Assembly: GCF_028274965.1 (NCBI RefSeq)
Contig: NZ_JAQCNO010000071.1
Span: 1-64,000 of the forward strand
Source of the DNA: Natronomonas sp.
Lineage (GTDB): Archaea > Halobacteriota > Halobacteria > Halobacteriales > Haloarculaceae
Length of the DNA: 64,000 nt
Reading direction: 5' to 3'
The notes under the pieces are model-generated. The model saw nothing but the letters and a program-made list of their open reading frames with translations. It had not been told where the DNA came from and searched no databases. Position 1 is the first letter of the stretch. Every line of letters starts with the position of its first letter. Shown piece by piece: positions 34,694 through 42,687 of the stretch. Made by a program: the position numbers and the translations under genes.

Positions 34694-35707
34694 ATGCGAA
34701 CCGCAGTGTTCAGCGATCTGATCGGCCCCGAGGGCGTGCGTATCGTCGACAGACCGACACCGGACCCGGACGCCGGCGAGGCGGTCGTCGACGTCGAAGC
34801 GTGCTCGATCAACCACCACGACCTCTGGATCCTCGAGGGGGACTCGGCGATGGTCGACGGCGACGACCTGCCGTTCGTGAGCGGCCTCGACGTGGCCGGC
34901 GTCGTCCGGTCGGTGGGCGACGGCGTCGAGTCGGTCCGGGAGGGCGACCGCGTCGTGCTCTGCCCGAACGAGACCTGCGGGCGGTGTCGGTTCTGTCGGG
35001 AGGGTCCGGAGAACCGCTGTGAACGGTTCTCGCTGTTCCACGGGGGGCTCGCGGAGTCAGCCCGGGTCGACGCCGACCGGCTCATTTCGCTGCCGGATTC
35101 GGTCGACGCGGTGACGGCCGCCGCGCTCCCGACGGCGTACCTGACCGCCCGACACATGCTCCGGCAGGCCGCGGTCAGCGCGGGCGATCTCGTCTTCGTT
35201 CCCGGGGCGACCGGCGGCGTCGGCGTTGCGAGCGTGCAGTTGGCCGACACCCTCGGCGCGCGGACGATCGGGACGTCCTCGTCGGCGGCGAAGCTCGATC
35301 GGCTGTCGGCGCTCGGATTGGACCACGCCGTCGAGGGGACCGACCCGGAGACGCTCCGGGAGGCCGTCGGAGCGATCGGAACCCCGGACGCGGTTTTGAA
35401 CCACCTCGGCGGCGCGTACACGGACGTCGGGCTCGATCTCCTCCGTCGGGGCGGACGGATGGTGGTCTGTGGGCGGACCGCCGGGAACACGAGCGAGATC
35501 GACGTTCCGGACCTGTTTCTCGGACACAAGCGGGTGATCGGCAGCACGATGGGAACCCAGCCCGAACTCCAGGGGCTCGTCGAGTCGGTCGAGCGCGGCG
35601 ACCTCAGCCCGGAGATCGAGGCGACGTACCCCTTAGAGGAGACAGCCGGCGCATTCGCCGCGATGGCCGACCGCGAGGCGGTCGGCAAGATCGTCGTCAC
35701 CCCCTGA
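34694..35707 (+). CDS. Zinc-binding MDR-family oxidoreductase
   Basis: The 337-residue protein is a medium-chain dehydrogenase/reductase with a GroES-like N-terminal domain and an NADP-binding domain (VFVPGATGGVGVASVQLADT). It keeps the structural-zinc cysteines (CPNETCGRCRFCREGPENRC), but the catalytic-zinc positions are altered: the first ligand segment is SINHHDLW instead of a Cys, and PFVSGLDVAGVV has no His-Glu. It is therefore probably a quinone oxidoreductase or enoyl reductase type enzyme, not a classical alcohol dehydrogenase. Substrate unknown. Confidence 0.88.
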   Translation: MRTAVFSDLIGPEGVRIVDRPTPDPDAGEAVVDVEACSINHHDLWILEGDSAMVDGDDLPFVSGLDVAGVVRSVGDGVESVREGDRVVLCPNETCGRCRFCREGPENRCERFSLFHGGLAESARVDADRLISLPDSVDAVTAAALPTAYLTARHMLRQAAVSAGDLVFVPGATGGVGVASVQLADTLGARTIGTSSSAAKLDRLSALGLDHAVEGTDPETLREAVGAIGTPDAVLNHLGGAYTDVGLDLLRRGGRMVVCGRTAGNTSEIDVPDLFLGHKRVIGSTMGTQPELQGLVESVERGDLSPEIEATYPLEETAGAFAAMADREAVGKIVVTP

Positions 35708-35791
35708 GACCCCGAGCGTCGGCGTCGTCGGGCCGCCGGTCGGGGGCGGTCGGCCGTAACGCACATTGCGTTCAGCCCGCAACGCGGGCCA

Positions 35792-36832
35792 ATGCGCCGG
35801 ATCGTACTCGCCGTCGTGCTCGCCGGGGCGGTGATCGTCGCCGGGTGCGCCGGCGGGGGGATCGAGGTGCCGGAATCGGGCGAAGCCGGGGAAACCGACG
35901 AGGCAGCCCCCGGCGTCGACGCCGAGGTCGCGGGCGAACTCGAGATCCACCACATCGACGTCGGACAGGCCGACTCGACGCTGATACGCGCGCCCAACGG
36001 CGAGACGGTCCTCATCGACAGCGGGGGCTGGCAGAGCGACGGCGCGGAGGTGATCGAGTACCTCGACGCCCGCGGGATCGATCGGATCGACCACCTGATC
36101 GCGACGCACGGCCACGCCGACCACGTCGGCGGCCACGCGGCGATCATCGAGGCGTTCGAGGCGGATCGCGACGGGATCGGGGCGATCTACGACTCCGGCG
36201 TGACGCACACGAGTCAGACCTACGAGAACTACCTCGACGCCGTTGAGGCGTCCGGGAACGAACTGCTCGTCGTCGAGTCGGGCGACGAGTTGCCGATCGG
36301 CGGCGACAACGTGTCGGCACTCGTCGTGAACCCGCCGGCGGGCGGCGGCGAGGATCTTCACGGAGCCAGCGTTGCGGTCGTCTTCGGGTTCGGTGACGTC
36401 CGGTATCTGACGACGGGCGACGCCGAGGCCGAGGCGGAGTCGCGGATGGTCGAAACGTGGGGTGAGGACCTCGACGTCGACGTGTACCAGGCCGGACACC
36501 ACGGCTCCTCGACGTCGTCGTCGGGGGCGCTTCTCGACGCCGCCTCGCCCGACGTCGCGGTCGTATCGAGCGCGCTGGACTCGCAGTACGGCCACCCCCA
36601 CGACGAGACGCTCGAGGCGTTCACCGAACGCGGGGTCGACACGTACTGGACCGGCGTTCACGGCGACGTCGTGATCACGACGGACGGGTCGGAGGTCGGC
36701 GTCCGGACGGCGGACCCGTTCTCGGAGGACCCAACAGAGCTGCTCGAGGCCGCACAAGCGGCCGAGGACCCCCCGGCCGCGACGGCGAGCGCGGGCCGTC
36801 CGGATCAGCGCGGGAACGGGGGTGGAGGGTAG
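35792..36832 (+). CDS. Secreted metallo-beta-lactamase-fold lipoprotein (ComEC C-terminal type)
   Basis: The 346-residue protein has a lipoprotein signal, MRRIVLAVVLAGAVIVAGCA, with the lipobox Cys at residue 19. The MBL domain starts at LEIHHIDVGQADSTLIRAPN and has the metal motif THGHADHVGGHA, then TTGDAEAEAE and YQAGHHGSSTSSS. This is the ComEC/Rec2 C-terminal hydrolase type, here without the channel domain and anchored outside the cell. In ComEC the domain degrades one strand of incoming DNA; nuclease activity here is inferred. The DUF3006 gene follows four bases after the stop. Confidence 0.9.
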   Translation: MRRIVLAVVLAGAVIVAGCAGGGIEVPESGEAGETDEAAPGVDAEVAGELEIHHIDVGQADSTLIRAPNGETVLIDSGGWQSDGAEVIEYLDARGIDRIDHLIATHGHADHVGGHAAIIEAFEADRDGIGAIYDSGVTHTSQTYENYLDAVEASGNELLVVESGDELPIGGDNVSALVVNPPAGGGEDLHGASVAVVFGFGDVRYLTTGDAEAEAESRMVETWGEDLDVDVYQAGHHGSSTSSSGALLDAASPDVAVVSSALDSQYGHPHDETLEAFTERGVDTYWTGVHGDVVITTDGSEVGVRTADPFSEDPTELLEAAQAAEDPPAATASAGRPDQRGNGGGG

Positions 36833-36836
36833 CCCG

Positions 36837-37115
36837 ATGGAGGGCGTCTACACGGCGACGATCGATCGGGTCGTGGACGGCGACACGGCGGTGTTGCTGT
36901 TGGAAGCCGACGGCGAGGTGATCGGACAGCGCGACGTCGCAGTCGATCGGATGCCCGAGGCGTGTTCGGCCGGCGACGTCGTCTCGGTGACTGTGGCCGG
37001 GGGCGAAATCGCGGACATCGAGCCCCGACCAGAGGAGACGGCCGCGCGGCGCGAGCGGATCGACGAGACGTTCGATCGGGTCTCGAGGCGGTTCGGCGAC
37101 TCCACGGAGGAGTGA
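36837..37115 (+). CDS. DUF3006 protein
   Basis: The 92-residue product, MEGVYTATIDRVVDGDTAVL, followed by EADGEVIGQRDVAVDRMPEA, matches the short DUF3006 family. Members are small beta-barrel-like proteins often encoded with metallo-beta-lactamase-fold hydrolases, as here (gap of four bases). The N-terminal RVVDGDT is also seen at the start of thermonuclease-like folds. The role is unknown; partnership with the upstream hydrolase is inferred. The preceding in-frame GTG at 36822 overlaps the upstream gene and is not preferred. Confidence 0.85.
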   Translation: MEGVYTATIDRVVDGDTAVLLLEADGEVIGQRDVAVDRMPEACSAGDVVSVTVAGGEIADIEPRPEETAARRERIDETFDRVSRRFGDSTEE

Positions 37116-37127
37116 TGGGACGCCGCG

Positions 37128-37637
37128 TCAGTACCGGAGGACGGCATCGAGGATGCCGGCGGTCTGGCCGATCCCGACAGAGACGAGACCCGCGGTCACC
37201 GCCGCCGTCGGGCCGACGACCGTTCCGATCGCGTAGAGGGCGGCACCGAGAACGCAGAGGCCGGCCCCGCCGACGTACACGCCGACGCCGGCGCGGACCT
37301 GCCGGGCCGTAGCGAGGAACCCCGCCGCGGGCACCAGGATCCAGCCCGCCAGCGCGGCGACGAAGAGCGCCCTCGATCCGACCGGAACGAGAAAGCCGGC
37401 CAGCCCCGCAAAGGCGAAGGGCGTTCCGGCGACGATGACCGCCCGCCACGTCCGCAGCACGCCGGCGTCCATTTCCCGCCAGGAGGCGGCCGCGAAGGCG
37501 ATGAGCGAGACGCACATAACGCCGTGCATCACGAACACCGGACGCGTCGAAACGGCCCCGACGTGGGCGGCGGTCACGACGCCCCACGCGGCCGGGATCA
37601 GAAACGCCGGCGCGGTTTCCCGGAGGCGACAGAACAC
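37128..37637 (-). CDS. Six-TM haloarchaeal membrane protein, about 169 aa
   Basis: I take the GTG at 37637 as start because the first membrane helix (AFLIPAAWGVVTAAHVGAV) begins soon after it and GGGGGGT-rich sequence precedes it; Met at 37554 region is an alternative that would cut off this helix. Further helices include VMHGVMCVSLIAFAAASW, VIVAGTPFAFAGLAGFLVPV and VGGAGLCVLGAALYAIGTVV. No catalytic or transport motif is seen. The long open frame upstream is the shadow of the patatin gene. Function unknown. Confidence 0.65.
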   Translation of the reverse strand: MFCRLRETAPAFLIPAAWGVVTAAHVGAVSTRPVFVMHGVMCVSLIAFAAASWREMDAGVLRTWRAVIVAGTPFAFAGLAGFLVPVGSRALFVAALAGWILVPAAGFLATARQVRAGVGVYVGGAGLCVLGAALYAIGTVVGPTAAVTAGLVSVGIGQTAGILDAVLRY

Positions 37638-37804
37638 GTCACCCTGTTCGGACCCCCCGCTAATCAGCGTTCCTCTCGCGAACGGCGCAAGATCGCTCCC
37701 GAGGCGCGCGGACACGCCGGGCGGCGATCGACCGGTTCCGGGGACGACGGCGGGGGCGGAGAGAAAGGCGAGGGAGAGGGCGAAGGCGGGACCGGGGGGG
37801 CGGA

Positions 37805-38764
37805 TCAGCCGTCGTAGAACGCCGCCGCGCGCTCCCGTCCGAACTCCATTAGCTCCTCGATGAACCCCGGGCTTCGGTCGAGCTTCGACGAGCTGCGGTA
37901 GGTGCGGTCCATCTCGATGCGCCGGATCGTCGTCTCGGTGAAATCGCTCTCCGGTAAGTACCCCTCCTCGATCCAGTCGTTGACGCGCTCGACGACGCGG
38001 AGCTCCTGGTTGAGCGAGATGTTGCCGGCCAGTTCGTTCCGGCGGTCGGCGATCTCCTCGATCGCCTTGGGTTCGCCCTCGCGCCGCTGGGGGTTGATCT
38101 GGATCACCCACAGTTCCTCGGGCTTGCGGTCGGCGCCGACGGTCAGGAGGTCGTCGATCGGGGGGTTCTGCGAAAAGAGGCCATCCCAGTGGTAGTGACC
38201 GTTGATCTCGACGGCCGGGAACAGGTTCGGGACCGCCGCCGACGCCAACACCGCGTCGGTCGTGACGTCCTCGTTGGTGAACGTCTCGAACCGTCCCGCG
38301 TTGATGTTGACCGTTCCGACGACGAGTTCCGGCGCCTCCACGCCGCAGAGATCGGGGACGGCGTCGAAATCGACGTGTCGCTCGAGGAGGTCGGCGAGCC
38401 GCTCTTGGCCGAGTCGCGCCCCCGGTAGCTGGTACGGGCTGACCTGCGGGACCGGGATCCCGGCGTTGTCGATCCGCGAGAGTCCGACGGACAGGTCGTT
38501 TGCGAACCTGTCGGCGGGGCTGTCGGCCTTGAGGTCGTCCCAGAGATCGCCGAGCAGACCGACCGTTTCGTCCTCGTCGGCGGTGACGAGGCCGTACCAG
38601 CTCACGAGCGCGTTGAACGCGCCCCCGGAGGTGCCGCTGATCCCGACCAGTTCGTAGCCGTCGTCCCACTCGCCGAGCAGTCCCTGCAGGACGCCCGCGG
38701 TGAAGGCCGTGTGGCTGCCGCCGCCCTGACAGGCGATCGCGACGGGTGTCTCGTCGTCACTCAT
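37805..38764 (-). CDS. Patatin-like phospholipase
   Basis: The 319-residue protein has the patatin elements: an oxyanion loop CQGGGSHTAFTAGVLQGLL, the nucleophile serine in GISGTSGGAFNAL, and the catalytic aspartate in HYHWDGLFSQNP. Patatins are serine-aspartate lipid acyl hydrolases. There is no signal peptide. Archaeal lipids are ether-linked, so the natural substrate is uncertain; free acyl esters or storage polymers are possible. It shares a direction with the membrane gene downstream but is 167 bases away. Confidence 0.9.
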   Translation of the reverse strand: MSDDETPVAIACQGGGSHTAFTAGVLQGLLGEWDDGYELVGISGTSGGAFNALVSWYGLVTADEDETVGLLGDLWDDLKADSPADRFANDLSVGLSRIDNAGIPVPQVSPYQLPGARLGQERLADLLERHVDFDAVPDLCGVEAPELVVGTVNINAGRFETFTNEDVTTDAVLASAAVPNLFPAVEINGHYHWDGLFSQNPPIDDLLTVGADRKPEELWVIQINPQRREGEPKAIEEIADRRNELAGNISLNQELRVVERVNDWIEEGYLPESDFTETTIRRIEMDRTYRSSSKLDRSPGFIEELMEFGRERAAAFYDG

Positions 38765-39054
38765 CGGCTCCGAGGGCGACGGGCGACGCGGGCGCCGTCG
38801 GGTTGGGGTCTCTGCGAGGGCGAAAGCGCGGAACCGTCGTTTCGGGCGTCCCGCGTCGGCGCGGCGCGGCGCGGCGGTCGGGTTCGGTCTGTCATCGGTT
38901 CACGTGCGTGTATGGGAGGGAATCAAAAAAGGCCCCGCGTTTCGCGCCGTTCGCGGCCGCCGGACGCGTCGGCTACCGTCCCGAAGGCCGGGCGGCACAC
39001 GCGTCGACGGGAGATACAACACGCTTAACACCTGTCAGCGTCCAAATCTGTTCA
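38765..39054. other. Intergenic region without recognisable gene
   Basis: About 290 bases between the divergent patatin and DHH genes. I see short GC-rich repeats (GCGGCGCGGCGCGGCG around 38860) but no ORF with credible composition, no tRNA and no strong hairpin. The promoter of the DHH gene lies at its right end. Confidence 0.6.
39020..39032 (+). promoter_or_regulatory. TATA-type promoter of the DHH gene
   Basis: CACGCTTAACACC is centred about 28 bases before the ATG at 39055 and supports that start. Confidence 0.5.
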
Positions 39055-40962
39055 ATGAACGCGTCCACTGACGACGGAGCCGGCGGCGACCCCACGGAGG
39101 GGGTCGTCTACGATCTCGACCCGGGGTGTACCATCGACGACGTCGAGGAGGGGTCGTTGTACAGATCGACGGTCAACGGGGTCGTCGAGTACGGCGTCTT
39201 CGTCGATCTCTCGGAGCACGTTTCGGGGCTGGTCCACGAGTCGAAACTCGACGGCGAGTACGACGTCGGCAGCGAGGTCGTCGTCCGTCTCCTCGAGGTC
39301 CGCGAGAACGGCGACATCGGGTTCGAGGACGTCGATGTCGACCCTGCCGCCGCGGAGTTCGTCCCCGTCGCGCAGGGCGACAGCGCGGACGTCTCCGAGT
39401 TGTCCGAGCGGATCGGCGATTCGGTCCACCTCAAGGGCGACATCGTCCAGATCAAACAGACCGCCGGGCCCACGGTGTTTTCGGTCCGGGACGGGACCGG
39501 GGTCGTTCCCTGTGCGGCCTTCGAGGCCGCGGGCGTCCGCGCCCACCCGGAACTCGAACTCGGCGACGTCGTCCGCGTTTCGGGGTCGATCGAGGCCCAC
39601 GACGGGGCGCCGCAGGTGGAAGTAGAGCGGCTCGAGGCGCTCTCCGGCGACGCCGAAGGGCGCGTGCGGGATCGGATCGGGGCCGCCGTCGAGGCGCGCG
39701 CCGAGCCGGCCGACCCCGAACCGCTCATCGAGTGGCCGGCCTTCGAGAAGCTCCGCGACGACCTCGCCGATCTCGCTCGGCGCCTCCGGACCGCCGTCCT
39801 CGAAGGCCGTCCGATCAGGGTCCGACACCACGCCGACGGCGACGGGATGTGCGCCGCGCTGCCCGTTCAACTCGCCCTCGAGACGTTCATCGCCGACGTG
39901 CACGCCGACCCCGAAGCACCGCGGCACCTGTTCAGGCGCTCGCCCTCCAAGGCCCCGTTCTACGAGATGGAGGACGTGACGCGCGATCTCAATTTCGCCC
40001 TCGAGGACGAGGAGCGCCACGGCCAGCGGCTTCCGCTGTTGTTCATGGTGGACAACGGCTCGACGGCCGAGGACACGCCGGCGTACCGCGCGCTGGCGCA
40101 GTACGACGTGCCGGTTCTCGTCGCCGATCACCACCACCCGGACCCCGAGGCGGTGGCGCCGCTCGTCGAGGCGCACGTCAACCCGTACCTCCACGGCGAG
40201 GACTACCGGATCACGACCGGAATGATGTGCGTCGAGTTGGCGCGGATGATCGATCCCTCGATCACCGAGCGCCTCGAACACGTGCCGGCGGTCGCCGGGC
40301 TATCGGATCGCTCGAAGGCCGACGCGATGGACGACTACCTCGGTCTCGCCGCGGCGGCCGGCTACGACGAGGAGGAGCTTACGGACATCGTCGAGGCGCT
40401 CGATTACGCCGCCCACTGGCTGCGGTATCAGCCCGGATCGAACCTGATCAACGACGCGTTGAATCTGGACTGCGACGACGAGACGCGGCACCGCGAACTC
40501 GTCTCGTTTCTCTCGTCTCGCGCCCGCCGCGACGTCGACGCGCAACTGGACGGTGTCGAGTCACACGTCGAACACGAGCGACTCGACAACGGGGCCCACC
40601 TCTACCGTCTCGACGTCGAGAACCACGCCAGGCGCTTCACGTACCCGGCCCCGGGGAAGACGACCGGCGAACTCCACGATCGGAAGGTGACGGAGACGGG
40701 CGACCCCGTCATCACGATCGGGTACGGCCCTGACTTCGCCGTGCTCCGCTCTGATGGCGTCCGCCTCGACATCCCGAACATGGTGACGGAGCTACAGGAC
40801 GAACTCGGCGGCGCGGGCGTCTCGGGCGGCGGCCACCTGGTCGTCGGATCGATCAAGTTCGTCGCCGGCGCGCGCGAGTCGGTCCTCGAGGCGCTCGTCG
40901 AGAAGATGGAAGCGGCCGAACTCGACGAGGAACTGCGGAGCACGCTCCTCCGCGAGGAGTGA
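39055..40962 (+). CDS. S1/OB/DHH-domain phosphoesterase (archaeal RecJ-like)
   Basis: The 635-residue protein has an N-terminal S1 domain (YRSTVNGVVEYGVFVDLSEH), an OB-fold nucleic-acid-binding segment (VHLKGDIVQIKQTAGPTVFS), then a DHH phosphoesterase core: RVRHHADGDGMCAAL, FMVDNGST and VLVADHHHPDPE. The DHHA1-type C-terminus has GVSGGGHLVVGS. Such proteins are RecJ-like 5' exonucleases, acting in replication, repair or RNA decay. The start is fixed by promoter spacing; longer frames upstream are non-homologous. Its last 171 bases overlap the 3' part of the phospholipase D-like gene on the other strand. Confidence 0.9.
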   Translation: MNASTDDGAGGDPTEGVVYDLDPGCTIDDVEEGSLYRSTVNGVVEYGVFVDLSEHVSGLVHESKLDGEYDVGSEVVVRLLEVRENGDIGFEDVDVDPAAAEFVPVAQGDSADVSELSERIGDSVHLKGDIVQIKQTAGPTVFSVRDGTGVVPCAAFEAAGVRAHPELELGDVVRVSGSIEAHDGAPQVEVERLEALSGDAEGRVRDRIGAAVEARAEPADPEPLIEWPAFEKLRDDLADLARRLRTAVLEGRPIRVRHHADGDGMCAALPVQLALETFIADVHADPEAPRHLFRRSPSKAPFYEMEDVTRDLNFALEDEERHGQRLPLLFMVDNGSTAEDTPAYRALAQYDVPVLVADHHHPDPEAVAPLVEAHVNPYLHGEDYRITTGMMCVELARMIDPSITERLEHVPAVAGLSDRSKADAMDDYLGLAAAAGYDEEELTDIVEALDYAAHWLRYQPGSNLINDALNLDCDDETRHRELVSFLSSRARRDVDAQLDGVESHVEHERLDNGAHLYRLDVENHARRFTYPAPGKTTGELHDRKVTETGDPVITIGYGPDFAVLRSDGVRLDIPNMVTELQDELGGAGVSGGGHLVVGSIKFVAGARESVLEALVEKMEAAELDEELRSTLLREE

Positions 40963-42648
40963 GCGCCACCGCCAGTCGGTGAGGACCCCGTTTCGCCCGA
41001 CGAACCCGATACGACGGACCAACAGCAACGCTGCGGCCGTGGCGGCCGCGGCGGCGGCGAGGATCCCGGCCGGAAGCGGTCTGTCGTTGCCGTCGCCGCT
41101 GTCCCAATCGCCCTCGAAGACCGTGGCGTAGTAGGCCGCCGCCTCGGGCCCCTCGAGGGCGACGAGTACCTCGCGGTTGTTCGACTGCGCCGATGCGTCC
41201 CAGTTGAGGCTGCCGACCACGGCCGTGTCGTCGACGATGACGCCCTTCGTGTGGATCTTCTCGTAGTTGTCGGCCTCGTCGACCCGCGCCTCGAGGTCCC
41301 ACCCCGCCTCCGAGGCGCGGCCGTTGAGCCACGCCGCGAGCGCGTCGTTGTCCTCTCTGACGTACCAGCTTCCGCCGAGGTGGATCCGGACGCGGACGCC
41401 GCGGGAGGCCGCCTCGAGCACCGCCCGAAGGAGCCGGTTGTCCCGGCTACCGATCCGGACCTGTTGGACGAGAATCCGGTCGTCGGCCGCGTCGATCCGC
41501 CCGACGAGCGCGGCCGCGGCGTTGTCGGGCGCGACGAGCAGCGAGGCGGCGTCGATAGCGACGCGGTCGGGTTCGTACTCGGTGTCGTACTCCCCGAGTG
41601 CGGGGTCGGCCTCGGCGAACGTCCGGCCTTGCCGGTACTCCTCCCACGGTGTCGCGGCCCGCCACGTCCGATCGTCCCGGTGGAGCGCGCCGAGCGCGTC
41701 GGCGATGCGGTCGTTCTCCAGGGTGACGCCCCATCCCCGACTCGACATCCCGCCGGTCCCCGCCGGTTTGAAGTTCTCGGTCGAGACGATCGCGCGGTCG
41801 TCTGCGACGACGTACTTCGGGTGGTGGTGGCGGTACCGGGTGTGGGGGCCGCTCAGCAGTCGAACGTCGACGCCGCCGTCGGCCAACCGCCCCAGCGTCC
41901 GGGCCTGTCGGTCGCTCACCCCGCCGACCGGGGCGCCGTCCAAGAGCACCCGGACGTCGACGCCGTCGGCGGCCGCCTCCAACAGCGCCGCCTCGATCCG
42001 TTCGGAACTGAACGTGTACCCGCCGAGGAGGACCCGCTCGTCGGCCGCCCGTATCCCCTTGAGCACCGCGTTCGGCGCGTCCGGGAGGACGAACACGCGG
42101 GCGTCGTCGGCGTCGGCCCGGACCGGTTCGTACCCCGTCGATCCGATCGGACTCCAGGTCCCGGCGACGAAATCGCGGCGTTCGGACTCCGGGGCGTTGC
42201 GGTACCGCGCGCTCGAAACCGTCCGATCGCCCGCCCGGAGTTCGAGCCGGTCGCCGCCGTCGGCCAACCGGAGCCGACCGGAGAGCGGAACGACGGGGTG
42301 TGGGGTGTGTGCCCGCGCGTCCGCCGGCCGGATCGAGACGGCGACCGTTCCCTCAAGGGTCCGGTCGGGGAACTCGGCGGTCGTTTCGCCGTCGGTGAGC
42401 GTCCACCCGGAGACGTTCGTCGGGGTCTCGAAACGGATGGCGACGAACTCGCCGGGGTCGCCGTCGGCGACGGGGTTTGGGTACGCGGCGACGAGCGTCG
42501 CGGTCGATGCGTTCGGCGCGTTCGCCGGTGTCGCTGCGGGCGTCGCGTCGGCTGGTGCGGGCGTCGCAGCGACCGTGACGCCGGAGGCGACCCCGATGGC
42601 GACCGGGAGCACGACGAGAGCGATGACGGCGGGGCGGAGCGTCGACAC
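40792..42648 (-). CDS. Secreted phospholipase D-like protein
   Basis: The 618-residue product has a Sec-type signal peptide (PAVIALVVLPVAIGVASGVT), a lamin-tail-like beta domain (about residues 50-145) and two PLD catalytic HKD motifs, HPKYVVAD (276-283) and HTKGVIVD (466-473). A C-terminal membrane helix (GILAAAAAATAAALLLV, about residues 520-536) anchors it, so the enzyme faces outside. It may be a phospholipase or nuclease. The GTG at 42648 lies 26 bases from a TATA element. After LTDWRW the frame runs 57 codons into the antisense of the DHH gene; that tail is probably not ancestral. Confidence 0.88.
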   Translation of the reverse strand: MSTLRPAVIALVVLPVAIGVASGVTVAATPAPADATPAATPANAPNASTATLVAAYPNPVADGDPGEFVAIRFETPTNVSGWTLTDGETTAEFPDRTLEGTVAVSIRPADARAHTPHPVVPLSGRLRLADGGDRLELRAGDRTVSSARYRNAPESERRDFVAGTWSPIGSTGYEPVRADADDARVFVLPDAPNAVLKGIRAADERVLLGGYTFSSERIEAALLEAAADGVDVRVLLDGAPVGGVSDRQARTLGRLADGGVDVRLLSGPHTRYRHHHPKYVVADDRAIVSTENFKPAGTGGMSSRGWGVTLENDRIADALGALHRDDRTWRAATPWEEYRQGRTFAEADPALGEYDTEYEPDRVAIDAASLLVAPDNAAAALVGRIDAADDRILVQQVRIGSRDNRLLRAVLEAASRGVRVRIHLGGSWYVREDNDALAAWLNGRASEAGWDLEARVDEADNYEKIHTKGVIVDDTAVVGSLNWDASAQSNNREVLVALEGPEAAAYYATVFEGDWDSGDGNDRPLPAGILAAAAAATAAALLLVRRIGFVGRNGVLTDWRWRSLLAEERAPQFLVEFGRFHLLDERLEDRLARAGDELDRSDDQVAAARDARAAEFVL

Positions 42649-42667
42649 ACGGTCGCTGGTTCCGGTA

Positions 42668-42681
42668 TGGTATAAAAAGGC
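42668..42681 (-). promoter_or_regulatory. TATA-type promoter of the PLD-like gene
   Basis: The minus strand reads GCCTTTTTATACCA, centred 26-27 bases before the GTG at 42648, a textbook leaderless promoter. It fixes the GTG start. The upstream HEAT-repeat gene ends only about seven bases beyond it. Confidence 0.65.
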
Positions 42682-42687
42682 GGGGGG

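Noticed and set aside
38670-38900. Plus-strand start of the DHH gene upstream at 38746
   Set aside because: No homology before MNASTDDGAG, and a TATA element lies just before that ATG.
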